From an uncultured Christensenella sp. (GTDB lineage Bacteria > Bacillota > Clostridia > Christensenellales > Borkfalkiaceae), in NCBI GenBank assembly GCA_910578765.1, contig CAJTRW010000003.1, forward strand, positions 1,811 to 43,760: a stretch of DNA of 41,950 nt, in the 5' to 3' direction. The position numbers were made by a program, and so were the translations under genes. Under the pieces are notes generated by a model, which saw nothing but the letters and a program-made list of their open reading frames with translations, was not told where the DNA came from and made no database searches. Positions 6,260 to 14,794 of the stretch are shown here, in pieces. Within the stretch, counting starts at the first letter, position 1. Every line of letters begins with the position of its first letter.

Positions 6260-7858
6260 TTAAACCACGTCGGGCAGGTCGTTAAGGAATAAAACGGTAT
6301 CCCCCGCGTGAAGATAATTTTTAAGTTGCTCCTGCGCCGCGGCAAGCGTCTGACAGACGATTATTTTTTCCGCGTCGCCGCCGTTTTGCAAATAGCCCTC
6401 GCGCACGGGCTGAACAAGCGTATCCCCTACCAGTATTACCATATCGAAGCCCGCAAGCTCACTGCCGAGCGCCGAATTTTCCTGTTTTTCCAATACGCCG
6501 AGTTCCACAAGTCCCGGGGTGACGACTATTTTTCTGCCGTCGAAAAGCTTTAAAACTTTAAGCGCGGCGCGCGCGCCCTTGACGTTGGAATTGTAGCCGT
6601 CGTCCAATATATTCACGTCGCCCGATTTTATAAGTTGCAGGCGGTGCTCGATAAAGTCGATGTTTTCAATTGCGCAAACTATCTCGTCCAGCGTCATGCC
6701 GACCGCAAACGCCGCCTCCGCCGCGAGAGCGATATTTTCCGCCGCATGCGCGCCGAGAAGACGCGTATGCGCCCGTTTGCTTTCGCCGCCCAAAGTAAGC
6801 GTGAATGAAGTGCCGTCCTTCGTGCAAGCTATATCCGACGCGCATAAACATTTTTTTATATTGACGGGATATTCGGCGAACAGCTCGTAACAGTCCGCCG
6901 CCGTTATAGCGCTTTCTTTTGTATACGCCAGTATCTCGCCCTTCGCCTTTACCACGTTTGCAAACGTGCCGAAGGTTTCCATATGCTGACCGCATATTCC
7001 CGTAATAAGGGATATGTCGGGCGGACATATTTCGCACAGCTCGGCAATGTCCCCGACGTGCCGCGCGCCCATTTCGGCTATGAATATATCGTATTCCGAA
7101 AGATTTGCATTGTTTATCGCAAGCGCGATTCCTATCGGGGTGTTGTGCGAGCGGGGCGTGGTAAGCACGCGGTACTTTGACGAAAGTACGGCGTTAAGAA
7201 TAAACTTCGTACTGGTTTTGCCGTAGCTGCCGGTAATTCCTATTACTTTTATAGGGTGATTTTTAAGTTTTACGGTAGCTTTGCGGACGAATTTTCTGTT
7301 ATGAGGAACCTCGTAAACAGCCGCGACCAGATTGGAAAGCAAAATCAACCCTATAAGCGCAAGCGGAAGCAAGGCGAGCGGACAATATCTTAAAGCAGAA
7401 AATATTTCATTGCCCCATACCGCGTCCGCAAAATTCAAAAGGGTAATAATTATATACGCGAAAACCGCGGAAATTGTAAACAGAATTACGTAAAGTCTTT
7501 TAAAACGCGGGGTAAAGACTGAGGTAGAGCGCAATGCGATTTTTCTGTCCGCCCAAAGGTATACCGCAAAAAACACGATAAAAGGCGCAAGCGACACGAC
7601 CGCCGCCCATTCCCCCGCGAAAGAAAAGCAAAGCCCGACGACAGCCGATGAAAACAGACACATCAGCGAAAGAAAGGTTAGCCTTGTAAAAAGCACGTTA
7701 TCCTTTTTTTTGAGCCATTTTACGAATTTACCGTTTTTATAGCCCGACGATTGCAGTACGCCGAGAGGTTTGTATGCCGTAAAGCAAAGCAAAGCGGCAA
7801 ACGCAAGCGCCGCGACGATACATTCCGCCGTTTTAGGCACGGATACGAATATTCCCAA
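6260..7858 (-). CDS. Membrane-anchored MurF-like ligase
   Basis: 532 residues against about 450 for classical MurF. Residues 1-185 contain five or six membrane spans in place of the soluble UDP-binding N domain. The central Mur domain begins near 200 with the P-loop GITGSYGKTST (K214), followed by TTPRSHNTPIGIA and EMGARHVGDI. The C domain carries HRLQL and DDGYNSNVKG, which bind ATP and the amino-acid substrate. The expected reaction is addition of D-Ala-D-Ala to the UDP-MurNAc tripeptide, supported by ddl downstream. The start is TTG at 7858, with GGAG seven bases upstream; the hydrolase stop ends one base before it. The membrane domain suggests the step happens at the membrane, or that the true substrate is lipid-linked. 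Confidence 0.85.
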   Translation of the reverse strand: MGIFVSVPKTAECIVAALAFAALLCFTAYKPLGVLQSSGYKNGKFVKWLKKKDNVLFTRLTFLSLMCLFSSAVVGLCFSFAGEWAAVVSLAPFIVFFAVYLWADRKIALRSTSVFTPRFKRLYVILFTISAVFAYIIITLLNFADAVWGNEIFSALRYCPLALLPLALIGLILLSNLVAAVYEVPHNRKFVRKATVKLKNHPIKVIGITGSYGKTSTKFILNAVLSSKYRVLTTPRSHNTPIGIALAINNANLSEYDIFIAEMGARHVGDIAELCEICPPDISLITGICGQHMETFGTFANVVKAKGEILAYTKESAITAADCYELFAEYPVNIKKCLCASDIACTKDGTSFTLTLGGESKRAHTRLLGAHAAENIALAAEAAFAVGMTLDEIVCAIENIDFIEHRLQLIKSGDVNILDDGYNSNVKGARAALKVLKLFDGRKIVVTPGLVELGVLEKQENSALGSELAGFDMVILVGDTLVQPVREGYLQNGGDAEKIIVCQTLAAAQEQLKNYLHAGDTVLFLNDLPDVV

Positions 7859-7859
7859 T

Positions 7860-8528
7860 TTAATTCTCCGTTAAAAAATCGTATACCAGTTTATTGAAAG
7901 CTTCCGCATTTTCCGAAAAGCAGAAATGTCCGCCGTCCGCAAGCGCGAAAGTACTGTCCCTTATAAGTCCGTTGAATATTTTCCCCTCGCAGTCGGGCGG
8001 GGTGACTTTATCCTCCCTGCCGTAAATTAGAAGGGTCTTGTTTTCCACAGCCGCCGCAAAGGAGCGCAAATCCTCGTTGACTATTTTTTTATAGCTTTCC
8101 CGCATGACCGGCGGAAGCGTCCTGTATTCCTCGCTGCCGAAGTGCTTTTCGGCATACGAAGGGAAAAATTTTTTCATCCGCCTGTAAGCCTTTACGCGGC
8201 GGATATAACTTTTTGAACGCGGCTTGACTATACCCGCGCCTCCCGTTACAACAAGCTTATCGGCGGCGTCCTTTTGCCCGCTTAAAAATTTAAAGGCGAG
8301 CCGCGCCCCGAAGGAATGGGCTATTATATGCGGTTTTTCCAAACCCGAAACGTTTATAAACTCTTTAAGCCAATCACAATAGTCGTCGAGGGAATACGGC
8401 TCCTCCAAACGCGCGCTCGCGCCGAAGCCTATTATGTCGGGCGCGGTGACGCGGAAATACCGCGAAAGAAATTTTATCTGATAGTAAAAACTTTCCTTGC
8501 AGGACAAATAACCGTGCAAAAGCAACAC
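7860..8528 (-). CDS. Alpha/beta-fold hydrolase
   Basis: At least 222 residues. The fold's motifs are present: HGYLSCKES (oxyanion loop), AHSFGAR (nucleophile Ser), YGREDKVTPP (acid) and DGGHFCF (catalytic His). The substrate is unknown; position between rimI and the Mur ligase suggests no specific pathway. The first ordinary start codon in frame is GTG 8528, which lies inside the beta strand just before HG. The frame stays open upstream to the rimI stop and encodes a typical N terminus (KGKFISTLREGEGKD, then VLLLHG), without any ATG, GTG or TTG. The real start may be ATT or ATA near 8580-8588, behind GGCGG, so the coordinates given here are the conservative minimum. Confidence 0.85.
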   Translation of the reverse strand: MLLLHGYLSCKESFYYQIKFLSRYFRVTAPDIIGFGASARLEEPYSLDDYCDWLKEFINVSGLEKPHIIAHSFGARLAFKFLSGQKDAADKLVVTGGAGIVKPRSKSYIRRVKAYRRMKKFFPSYAEKHFGSEEYRTLPPVMRESYKKIVNEDLRSFAAAVENKTLLIYGREDKVTPPDCEGKIFNGLIRDSTFALADGGHFCFSENAEAFNKLVYDFLTEN

Positions 8529-8618
8529 GTCTTTGCCTTCCCCCTCCCTCAGGGTGGAAATAAATTTACCTTTTACTAAAATAATTATTACCGCCGAAAT
8601 GAATTTTTTTACCGGCGC

Positions 8619-9053
8619 CTATATTTCTTTTACCATGACAAGGCAGTCCTCGCCGTCGGGATAATACCGCGTACGTGCATACGCGCCCCTGAAGCCGCAT
8701 TTCAAATACAGCTTCATTGCGGCGTAATTGGATACCCGCACTTCGAGAAATAATTTTTTTACGCCTTCATCCTTGGCAATTTTCTGCAATCCGTCCATAA
8801 CCGCGCAGGCGACCCCGCTGCGGCGGTAGGCTTCGGTAACGGCTATATTGTCTATATCCGCGCTGTCCGCGGCGACGGTCATGCCGCCGTAGCCTATCGT
8901 TTCGCCGCCGTCCTCGGCAAGTACTCCGCGGAAATTTTCCGCCTCGAAGCTGGACGCAAGCATCTTGAAAGTCCAGGGCTCCGACGGGAAGCACTCTTTT
9001 TCCAGTTCGGAAATTTTCAGTATATCGTCGTATCTCCAGCGGCGGATCAGCAT
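8619..9053 (-). CDS. rimI: Ribosomal-protein-alanine N-acetyltransferase RimI
   Basis: 144 residues, a single GNAT domain. The acetyl-CoA loop YRRSGVACAVMDGL (about 86-99, pattern R-x-x-G-x-A) and the C-terminal segment NYAAMKLYLKCGFRGAYARTRYYPD are those of RimI, which acetylates the N-terminal alanine of ribosomal protein S18. Gene order tsaE-tsaB-rimI is widespread in Firmicutes and supports the name. The ATG overlaps the tsaB stop by 7 bases and has AGGAGG upstream within tsaB. Confidence 0.9.
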   Translation of the reverse strand: MLIRRWRYDDILKISELEKECFPSEPWTFKMLASSFEAENFRGVLAEDGGETIGYGGMTVAADSADIDNIAVTEAYRRSGVACAVMDGLQKIAKDEGVKKLFLEVRVSNYAAMKLYLKCGFRGAYARTRYYPDGEDCLVMVKEI

Positions 9054-9652
9054 TTTCTCGCCTCCTCCGCCTGCGATTTGCGCACGTAAAGCGCGGTCAT
9101 TTTACCGTTTCCGACACGCGCGTTAACCGGCGCGGCTTTGAAAAGAGAGTCGGAAATATCTGTTTTCGTATAATTTTTGAGCGGAATATCCTCGAAGCCG
9201 TACAGCGGCGCGCCGAGATTTTCCGTCTGCTCTCCGCTAAGATAGCACGGCGGGAGAATTATTTTTTTATCCGCGCCGAACCCGCAGACGTAATAGCAAC
9301 CGTGCGCCGCGTCTATTACGGCGTAAAACCTGTCGCATGTAACATTATATGCAATCAGCTCGAACGAGGTTACGGAAACAAGCGGCTTACCCGCGGCAAG
9401 CGCGAAGCCCTTTGCGGCGGCTATTCCTATGCGTATGCCGGTAAAAGAACCGGGGCCCGTGACCGCCGCGAAAAAGTCACACTCCGACGGTGAAAGACCG
9501 GCCCCCTCAAACGCCGCGTCTATTTCCTCCATTAAAATTACGGAGTGACGCATGGCGCAGTCGCCCCTGTGCCTTAAAACTTTTTTTTCACCGTTAACCG
9601 CTAAAACGGTAAGATACCGCGACGAGGTGTCTATTGCCAGAAAATTACTCAT
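9047..9652 (-). CDS. tsaB: tRNA threonylcarbamoyladenosine biosynthesis protein TsaB
   Basis: 201 residues, an ASKHA-fold protein that partners TsaD and TsaE in making t6A37 on ANN-decoding tRNAs. Signatures are the N-terminal LAIDTSSRYLTV and AAVTGPGSFTGIRIGIAAAKG near 65-85. The ATG overlaps the tsaE stop by 8 bases, typical of translational coupling. The C-terminal part is shorter than in E. coli TsaB, as is common in Firmicutes. Confidence 0.95.
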   Translation of the reverse strand: MSNFLAIDTSSRYLTVLAVNGEKKVLRHRGDCAMRHSVILMEEIDAAFEGAGLSPSECDFFAAVTGPGSFTGIRIGIAAAKGFALAAGKPLVSVTSFELIAYNVTCDRFYAVIDAAHGCYYVCGFGADKKIILPPCYLSGEQTENLGAPLYGFEDIPLKNYTKTDISDSLFKAAPVNARVGNGKMTALYVRKSQAEEARKC

Positions 9653-10049
9653 AAATTATCAGTCTTGCGTCCTCCCCCGTCTTTACTATATTTACCCGTC
9701 TGACCTTTGCGGGAAGGACGGAAGCTATGTTTTCCGCCCATTCGACCAGACACACGCCGCCCGCGTAAAAATAGTCGCAAAGACCCATCTCCTCCGCCTG
9801 GGCGCCGCTTTTCAGGCGGTAACAGTCGTAATGGTAAAGCTTGCCGCCGTAATCGTTCATGTAGGCGTAAGTGGGGCTTAAAATTTCTTCCTCTATCCCC
9901 AGCCCCTTTGCGACGCCTTTTGCGAACACCGTCTTGCCTGCGCCCATTTCGCCTTTCAATAAGACGACGTCACCCGCGCAAAGAGTCTTTGCATAATCCT
10001 CCGCAAAGCACATAGTGTCCGCGGCGCTTGCGGATACGAATTCTGCCAT
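9645..10049 (-). CDS. tsaE: tRNA threonylcarbamoyladenosine biosynthesis ATPase TsaE
   Basis: 134 residues from ATG 10049. This start is chosen because GGAGG precedes it by five bases; a longer frame to 10109 would add 20 residues with no RBS. The Walker A motif GEMGAGKT, LSPTYAYMNDY (switch-like threonine), HYDCYRL and LVEWAE are diagnostic. It drives the TsaB-TsaD complex by ATP hydrolysis. It is first in the minus-strand run 10049 to 3864. A TATAAT at 10101-10096 could be its -10 box, with a poor -35. Confidence 0.95.
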   Translation of the reverse strand: MAEFVSASAADTMCFAEDYAKTLCAGDVVLLKGEMGAGKTVFAKGVAKGLGIEEEILSPTYAYMNDYGGKLYHYDCYRLKSGAQAEEMGLCDYFYAGGVCLVEWAENIASVLPAKVRRVNIVKTGEDARLIIYE

Positions 10050-10560
10050 AAACACCTCCGCCCGAGCGGCGTTTTTAATTACGCTTTTATGCTCTATTAT
10101 ATGTGGCATAATACTATATAAATTTGTTTCAATTAATATCTATTTCAATAATTATGCAAAAGACTATATATATTATATCTTTAATTTCAAGAATTCTAAA
10201 ATATTAATTTCTCATTTTTTAAGCGAACTTTTTTATTTTTATATATTTTTTTTAATAGGGCATTTTACAAAATTCAAATACGTTACGCTTTTATTTATAT
10301 TCCTGCGCGGTCTGTATTTTTCCGTATATACGGCAATTTTAATAGGATTTAACGCTTTCGGCGGTGTTACCGTAGCCGTGTTGGTATTCATACCGATCTC
10401 GTTGATATCGATATTTTTATGTTGCGTAATAGCAGATTGTTGCAAGATCGTTAACAAGAAATATGTTTTTTTTCTTCCTCTGATTTTGGCGGCGGTCAAC
10501 ACATTTGTTTTGCTTGTTATGGTTAATGTGGTATTTAGAGTAATTATCGTAATAGTATAA
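10015..10560 (+). CDS. SpoIIM-like membrane protein
   Basis: 181 residues if started at GTG 10015, with five predicted membrane spans (about 18-40, 65-85, 88-112, 115-140, 150-178). The block FIFLRGLYFSVYTAILIGFNAFGG followed by a Pro-containing span resembles stage II sporulation protein M, part of the engulfment DMP peptidoglycan hydrolase complex. Context fits: in Bacillus and clostridia spoIIM lies close to a DacF-type carboxypeptidase, here 28 bases downstream. The start is doubtful. GTG 10015 gives the expected length before the first span but overlaps the 5' end of tsaE on the other strand by 35 bases and has no RBS, and no other ATG, GTG or TTG lies between it and the first span. A non-standard start or decay of the gene is possible. 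Confidence 0.55.
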   Translation: MSAALADTNSAINTSARAAFLITLLCSIICGIILYKFVSINIYFNNYAKDYIYYIFNFKNSKILISHFLSELFYFYIFFLIGHFTKFKYVTLLFIFLRGLYFSVYTAILIGFNAFGGVTVAVLVFIPISLISIFLCCVIADCCKIVNKKYVFFLPLILAAVNTFVLLVMVNVVFRVIIVIV

Positions 10561-10588
10561 TTTAAATGTTTATTCTCATACTAAGGGT

Positions 10589-11749
10589 ATGAAAAAGATA
10601 TTAACAATATTGTGCAGCGCGTGCGTAGCGGCGGCGGGAACCGTAATGTGCGGCTTCGAGGTTAAAAGCAATGAGGCGGATAATCTTACCGCAGACTGCA
10701 AATCGGCCTATTTGATGGATTTTAATTCGGGTGAGTGCATTTATAAGCAGAATGAAACCAAACGCATGCCTATCGCAAGTGTGTGCAAAGTAATGACTTT
10801 GACGCTGTGCATGGATGCGCTGGCTTCCGAGCAATTGTCTCTTGACGATAAAATAACGGTAAGCGAAAGTGCTTCGGGTATGGGAGGTTCTCAGGTTTTC
10901 CTCGGCACAGGATGCGAATATACAGTTGATCAATTAATCAAAAGCATAGTAGTATGTTCGGCAAATGACAGCTGTGTGGCGTTATCGGAAACAATAGCGG
11001 GAAGCGAAGAAAGTTTTGTTGCCAGAATGAACAGTAAAGCGGCTGAACTCGGTTGTAACGATACGTTATTTGCAAACTGCACTGGTTTGCCTAAACCGAC
11101 GCAATATTCGTGTGCGCGTGACGTTGCGCTGATGTTTAAAAATCTTATTAAATACGAAAATTATTTCAATTACAGTAAAGTTTGGCTTGAAGATTTTATT
11201 CACCCCGACAACAGGACAACTTTAATGACCAACACAAATAAACTTATAAAAAAATATTCGTTCTGTGACGGAGGCAAAACCGGTTTTACGAACGAGGCGG
11301 GATTCTGCCTTGCGGCTACGGCAAAAAAGGATAACATGCGTTTAATTTCCGTCGTTCTGGGCGCAGGCAGCAGCGACGTCAGATTTGCTTCTACGGTAAA
11401 TATGTTTAATTACGGCTTTGCAAACTATAAAAACAGAATAGTTTTGGATAAAGACGTTACTCTGAACGACGAGTTCACGGTTTCGGGGGGCAAAAAGAAA
11501 AGCTTTGCTGTATGCCCCGAACGTAACGTATATGTTTTTTCCGCAAACGATAAGTCCCCTGAAATAACTCATAACGTTTTTGATTATAAGGTAAAGGCTC
11601 CCGTAGCTATCGGGCAAGTTGTCGGAAAAATAGAAGTTTATAAGGACGGTATACTGTGCGACACGGTAAACGTCGTTTCGGCAGAGCACGTTAAAAAGGC
11701 AACTTTCGGCGATAATTTTGTAAATATTTCCGATAACTGGGCATTATAA
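10589..11749 (+). CDS. D-alanyl-D-alanine carboxypeptidase (peptidase S11, DacF-like)
   Basis: 386 residues. An N-terminal signal peptide (1-21) precedes a penicillin-binding domain with SxxK at S64-K67 (IASVCK), SxN at S124-N126 (CSANDS) and KTG at K230 (DGGKTGFT). It removes the terminal D-alanine of peptidoglycan stem peptides outside the membrane. A C-terminal beta-rich domain follows, as in DacF and PBP5. Position next to the SpoIIM-like gene is the arrangement known for dacF. Several extra cysteines (residues 21, 37, 50, 66) are unusual for an exported protein of this family. Confidence 0.9.
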   Translation: MKKILTILCSACVAAAGTVMCGFEVKSNEADNLTADCKSAYLMDFNSGECIYKQNETKRMPIASVCKVMTLTLCMDALASEQLSLDDKITVSESASGMGGSQVFLGTGCEYTVDQLIKSIVVCSANDSCVALSETIAGSEESFVARMNSKAAELGCNDTLFANCTGLPKPTQYSCARDVALMFKNLIKYENYFNYSKVWLEDFIHPDNRTTLMTNTNKLIKKYSFCDGGKTGFTNEAGFCLAATAKKDNMRLISVVLGAGSSDVRFASTVNMFNYGFANYKNRIVLDKDVTLNDEFTVSGGKKKSFAVCPERNVYVFSANDKSPEITHNVFDYKVKAPVAIGQVVGKIEVYKDGILCDTVNVVSAEHVKKATFGDNFVNISDNWAL

Positions 11750-11773
11750 ATTTTTATAAAAGTTTAAAGCGGC

Positions 11774-11802
11774 GGCGCAACTCAGCGGCGCCCAATTTTT
11801 TA
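11774..11802 (+). terminator. Terminator after the first carboxypeptidase gene
   Basis: GGCGC / GCGCC stem with a 9-base loop followed by CAATTTTTT, 25 bases after the stop codon. The short stem makes it a moderate call. Confidence 0.6.
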
Positions 11803-11825
11803 TGTTTTAATAGGCTTTAATATAT

Positions 11826-11854
11826 TTGACTATTTTTTTCGATTTTGCTAAAAT
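11826..11854 (+). promoter_or_regulatory. Promoter of the lysA operon
   Basis: TTGACT (11826-11831), 17 bases, TAAAAT (11849-11854), start near 11861. The leader is only about 25 bases, so there is no lysine riboswitch here. Confidence 0.75.
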
Positions 11855-11885
11855 CATTTAGTATTAACGTGCTATCGGAGTTTCA

Positions 11886-13211
11886 ATGAACGAAAGAGAT
11901 ACTTTAAAAATAAATACTGCAGGACATTTGGAAATAGGCGGCGCGGATTGCGTTCGGCTTGCCGAGGAATTCGGTACGCCGTTGTATGTTTACGACGAAA
12001 CTCATATACGTAACATGATGCGCGTATACAAAAACACACTGGAAAATGAATATAGCGGAAAAGGACTTGTACTGTACGCTTCCAAGGCTTTTTGCTGTTC
12101 GGCGATATATAAAATAGCCATGCAGGAAGGCATAGGTATAGACGTTGTTTCCGGCGGGGAACTCTATACTGCCCTAAAAGCCGGTTTTCCCGTCGAAAAA
12201 ATTTATATGCACGGCAACAATAAGTTGAGCAGCGAACTTGAATTGGCTTTGGATAATAAAATCGGTACGATTGTTATTGATTCGTTTTCCGAAGCAGATA
12301 AGCTTGACGAGCTTGCCGCCGAAAGATCAATAATTCAAAAAGTTTTAATACGTGTCAATCCCGGGATAGAGGCGCATACGCACGCATTCGTTCAGACTGC
12401 GAGAACCGACAGTAAATTCGGTTTCAGCATATTTGACGGAACGGCGGAAAAAATAACAAAATATGTACTTGCCAAGAAAAATTTAAACCTGTCCGGTTAT
12501 CATTGTCACATAGGTTCGCAGATATTCGAAAAGCAATCGTTTGTTCTTGGCGCCGAAAAGGTTATGGATTTTATTGCGCAAATAAAACGCCAAACCGGAT
12601 TCGAGGCGGAGACGCTGAATATCGGCGGTGGTTTCGGGATTTGGTACACGGACGAAGATCCGAAGCTGAAATTGTCGGATTATTCCGCATATCTTAAAGA
12701 ATTAATTGCAGCAGTCAAGCGTAAGGCTAAAGAAAATTCTTTAAAATTGCCCGAATTGATTATCGAACCGGGCAGATCGGTCATAGGCGAAGCGGGCATA
12801 ACATTATATACCGTCGGCGCAATAAAGGATATACCTAATGTTAAGAAATATGTTGCGGTTGACGGAGGAATGTTTGAAAATCCCAGATACGCGCTATATC
12901 AGTCTAAGTATACGTTGTTATTGGCCAACAGGGCAAACGAGAAATGTACAGAGAAAGTATCCGTTTCGGGCAAATGCTGTGAAAGCGGAGATTTGATTGC
13001 CGTCGACGTCGCGCTTCCCGAAGCGCGTGTCGGTGACGTAATGGCTGTATTTTCAACGGGCGCTTATCATTATTCAATGGCAAGCAATTACAACAGAAAT
13101 TTTGTTCCGCCCGCAATTTTGGTTAATGAAGGTAAAGCAGAGTACATTGTAAAACCTCAGAATTATGAGGATATTATCAGGAACGACGTTGTTCCCGAAA
13201 GATTAAAGTAA
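11886..13211 (+). CDS. lysA: Diaminopimelate decarboxylase
   Basis: 441 residues, a fold-type III PLP enzyme converting meso-diaminopimelate to L-lysine, the last step of lysine synthesis. The PLP lysine is K67 in YASKAF. Other landmarks are HCHIGSQ, the glycine loop NIGGGFG, IEPGRS, and KCCESGD with FSTGAYHYSMASNYN near the C terminus, which supply the partner active-site residues in the dimer. GGAG six bases before the ATG fixes the start. scpA follows after 13 bases, so lysA probably heads a lysA-scpA-scpB transcript ended by the terminator at 14730. The neighbourhood of wall enzymes fits control of the diaminopimelate pool. Confidence 0.95.
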   Translation: MNERDTLKINTAGHLEIGGADCVRLAEEFGTPLYVYDETHIRNMMRVYKNTLENEYSGKGLVLYASKAFCCSAIYKIAMQEGIGIDVVSGGELYTALKAGFPVEKIYMHGNNKLSSELELALDNKIGTIVIDSFSEADKLDELAAERSIIQKVLIRVNPGIEAHTHAFVQTARTDSKFGFSIFDGTAEKITKYVLAKKNLNLSGYHCHIGSQIFEKQSFVLGAEKVMDFIAQIKRQTGFEAETLNIGGGFGIWYTDEDPKLKLSDYSAYLKELIAAVKRKAKENSLKLPELIIEPGRSVIGEAGITLYTVGAIKDIPNVKKYVAVDGGMFENPRYALYQSKYTLLLANRANEKCTEKVSVSGKCCESGDLIAVDVALPEARVGDVMAVFSTGAYHYSMASNYNRNFVPPAILVNEGKAEYIVKPQNYEDIIRNDVVPERLK

Positions 13212-13224
13212 CCGGGCAAAAATC

Positions 13225-14040
13225 ATGTCAAATAAAACTTACGAAAATTTTGAATCCGTTGTGGATTACAATACAGTACTGGACGACTTTGAAGGTCCGC
13301 TCGATTTGCTTTTGCATCTAATCAATATAGCTCAGATTAGAATTGAGGACGTCTTTGTTTCCAAAGTAACGGAGCAATTTCTTGATTATATTGAATTTAT
13401 GAAAACGCAACCGAGAAGGGACGTTGATAAGGAAAGCGAGTATCTTGCGTTGGCGGCGCAAATAATTTACATAAAGTCCAAAAGCATGGTACCGGCGGTT
13501 GAAGTTGCTGGTGAGGAAATGGGCGGCTCGGAATCGGAAAAGCTGGCTTTAATTGAACAGTTGAAACAACGTGAGTACGAGCTGATTAAAGAAGAAACGC
13601 CGAAGCTTAAAGATCTTGAAACAATAGGCTATTATTTTAAAGAACCGGAATCCGATTTCAGCAAGGTAAAAATAGTTTATAAAGATTTTAACGTAAACGC
13701 GCTTTTGGAAGCTTTTGCAAACTTAATGTTGCGGAACGAAAGCTTGCAAAGGGAAAAGGTAAAAATAAGGGAAATTCCGAAAGACGTTCATACGGTTGAA
13801 GAAAAAGTCACTTTAATACGCGATACGCTTGTCGAGAAAAAGGAAGTCGAATTTGACAGCTTGTTTACAACTTTTTCAAGAAACGAAATAGTTACAACTT
13901 TTCAGGCTCTGTTGGAAATGCTTAAACATCAATTTATTCTTGTCAATCAGGAGCATTCTTTCGGAACGATAATAATAAGACTTAACCCCGATTGGGATTT
14001 AAAGGATGTTACAGATGAACAGTTTGACAAATATAATTGA
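13225..14040 (+). CDS. scpA: Segregation and condensation protein A
   Basis: 271 residues. The kleisin subunit of the SMC-ScpAB condensin complex. The N-terminal signature FEGPLDLLLHLINIAQIRIEDV (about 23-44) binds the SMC head and neck, and the C-terminal winged helix (about 190-270) binds the other head. The middle is a charged linker that binds the ScpB dimer. scpB follows with overlap, the usual pairing, which implies coupled translation in a fixed ratio. Confidence 0.95.
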   Translation: MSNKTYENFESVVDYNTVLDDFEGPLDLLLHLINIAQIRIEDVFVSKVTEQFLDYIEFMKTQPRRDVDKESEYLALAAQIIYIKSKSMVPAVEVAGEEMGGSESEKLALIEQLKQREYELIKEETPKLKDLETIGYYFKEPESDFSKVKIVYKDFNVNALLEAFANLMLRNESLQREKVKIREIPKDVHTVEEKVTLIRDTLVEKKEVEFDSLFTTFSRNEIVTTFQALLEMLKHQFILVNQEHSFGTIIIRLNPDWDLKDVTDEQFDKYN

Positions 14041-14713
14041 GGCGGTAATATTTGCATCCGGAGAAGCTGTGCCGGTAAAATATATAGTCGAGAAGTTGGG
14101 TTGCTCGCTTAAAGAAGTAAATGCCGGCGTGAACGAATTAAAAGAAAAATACGGCGGCGAGAGCGGAATACATCTGCTTACGTTCAACGGAAAATTACAG
14201 TTTGCAACAAACCCACAGTACAAGCAACCCGTTTCGGATGTTTTGACGCCTATCAAAGAAAAAGAATTTACTAAAACCATACTGGAATGCGCCGCTATCA
14301 TCGCTTATAAACAGCCGATAACCAAGCCGGAGCTTGAAGAGATAAGACAAGTCAGTTGCGATTATGCTATACATACGCTTTTGGAGCTTGAAATGATAGT
14401 TCCTTGCGGAAGAAAAGACGCTGTCGGAAAGCCTATAATGTATTCCACTACAGATAACTTTCTTAAAAGATTTAAACTTAATTCCATTGACGAGTTGCCC
14501 GATTATGACGAACTTATGGCTCAGATAGCCGAACTTAACAGTTCATTGTTAACGGAAGACGAAGAAGATGCGAATTATCTTTACAAAAAAGACGAATATA
14601 CCGAAGCCGAAGCAACGCCGAATGAGGCGGAAAAAACGACGATAACAGATGAGGACGGCTTTGAAATTCCTGATCATTTGACTGATGAGGACGATATAAT
14701 TAGGATAGACTGA
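14015..14713 (+). CDS. scpB: Segregation and condensation protein B
   Basis: 232 residues from ATG 14015. A possible ATG three codons earlier (14006) overlaps the AAAGG ribosome binding site at 14001-14005, so 14015 is preferred. It overlaps scpA by 26 bases. Two winged-helix domains are evident: residues 1-80 (IIEAVIFASGEAVP) and 85-165 (TILECAAIIAYKQPITKPELEEIRQV). ScpB dimers bind ScpA in the condensin complex. The C-terminal 60 residues are an acidic, probably disordered tail (EDEEDANYLYKKDEYTEAE), longer than in B. subtilis ScpB. Confidence 0.95.
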   Translation: MNSLTNIIEAVIFASGEAVPVKYIVEKLGCSLKEVNAGVNELKEKYGGESGIHLLTFNGKLQFATNPQYKQPVSDVLTPIKEKEFTKTILECAAIIAYKQPITKPELEEIRQVSCDYAIHTLLELEMIVPCGRKDAVGKPIMYSTTDNFLKRFKLNSIDELPDYDELMAQIAELNSSLLTEDEEDANYLYKKDEYTEAEATPNEAEKTTITDEDGFEIPDHLTDEDDIIRID

Positions 14714-14729
14714 ATACGGTGTAAAATTT

Positions 14730-14759
14730 ACGGAGACAATTTTTATTGTCTCCGTTTTT
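14730..14759 (+). terminator. Terminator after scpB
   Basis: Perfect 10-bp stem CGGAGACAAT / ATTGTCTCCG with a TTTT loop and a following T-run, 17 bases after the scpB stop. It separates lysA-scpA-scpB from the gerW group. Confidence 0.9.
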
Positions 14760-14794
14760 GTATATTTAAAAGTTACTTTACAAATAATATTTGT

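Noticed and set aside
11861..11885. Lysine riboswitch before lysA
   Set aside because: The leader after the predicted start point is only about 25 bases.
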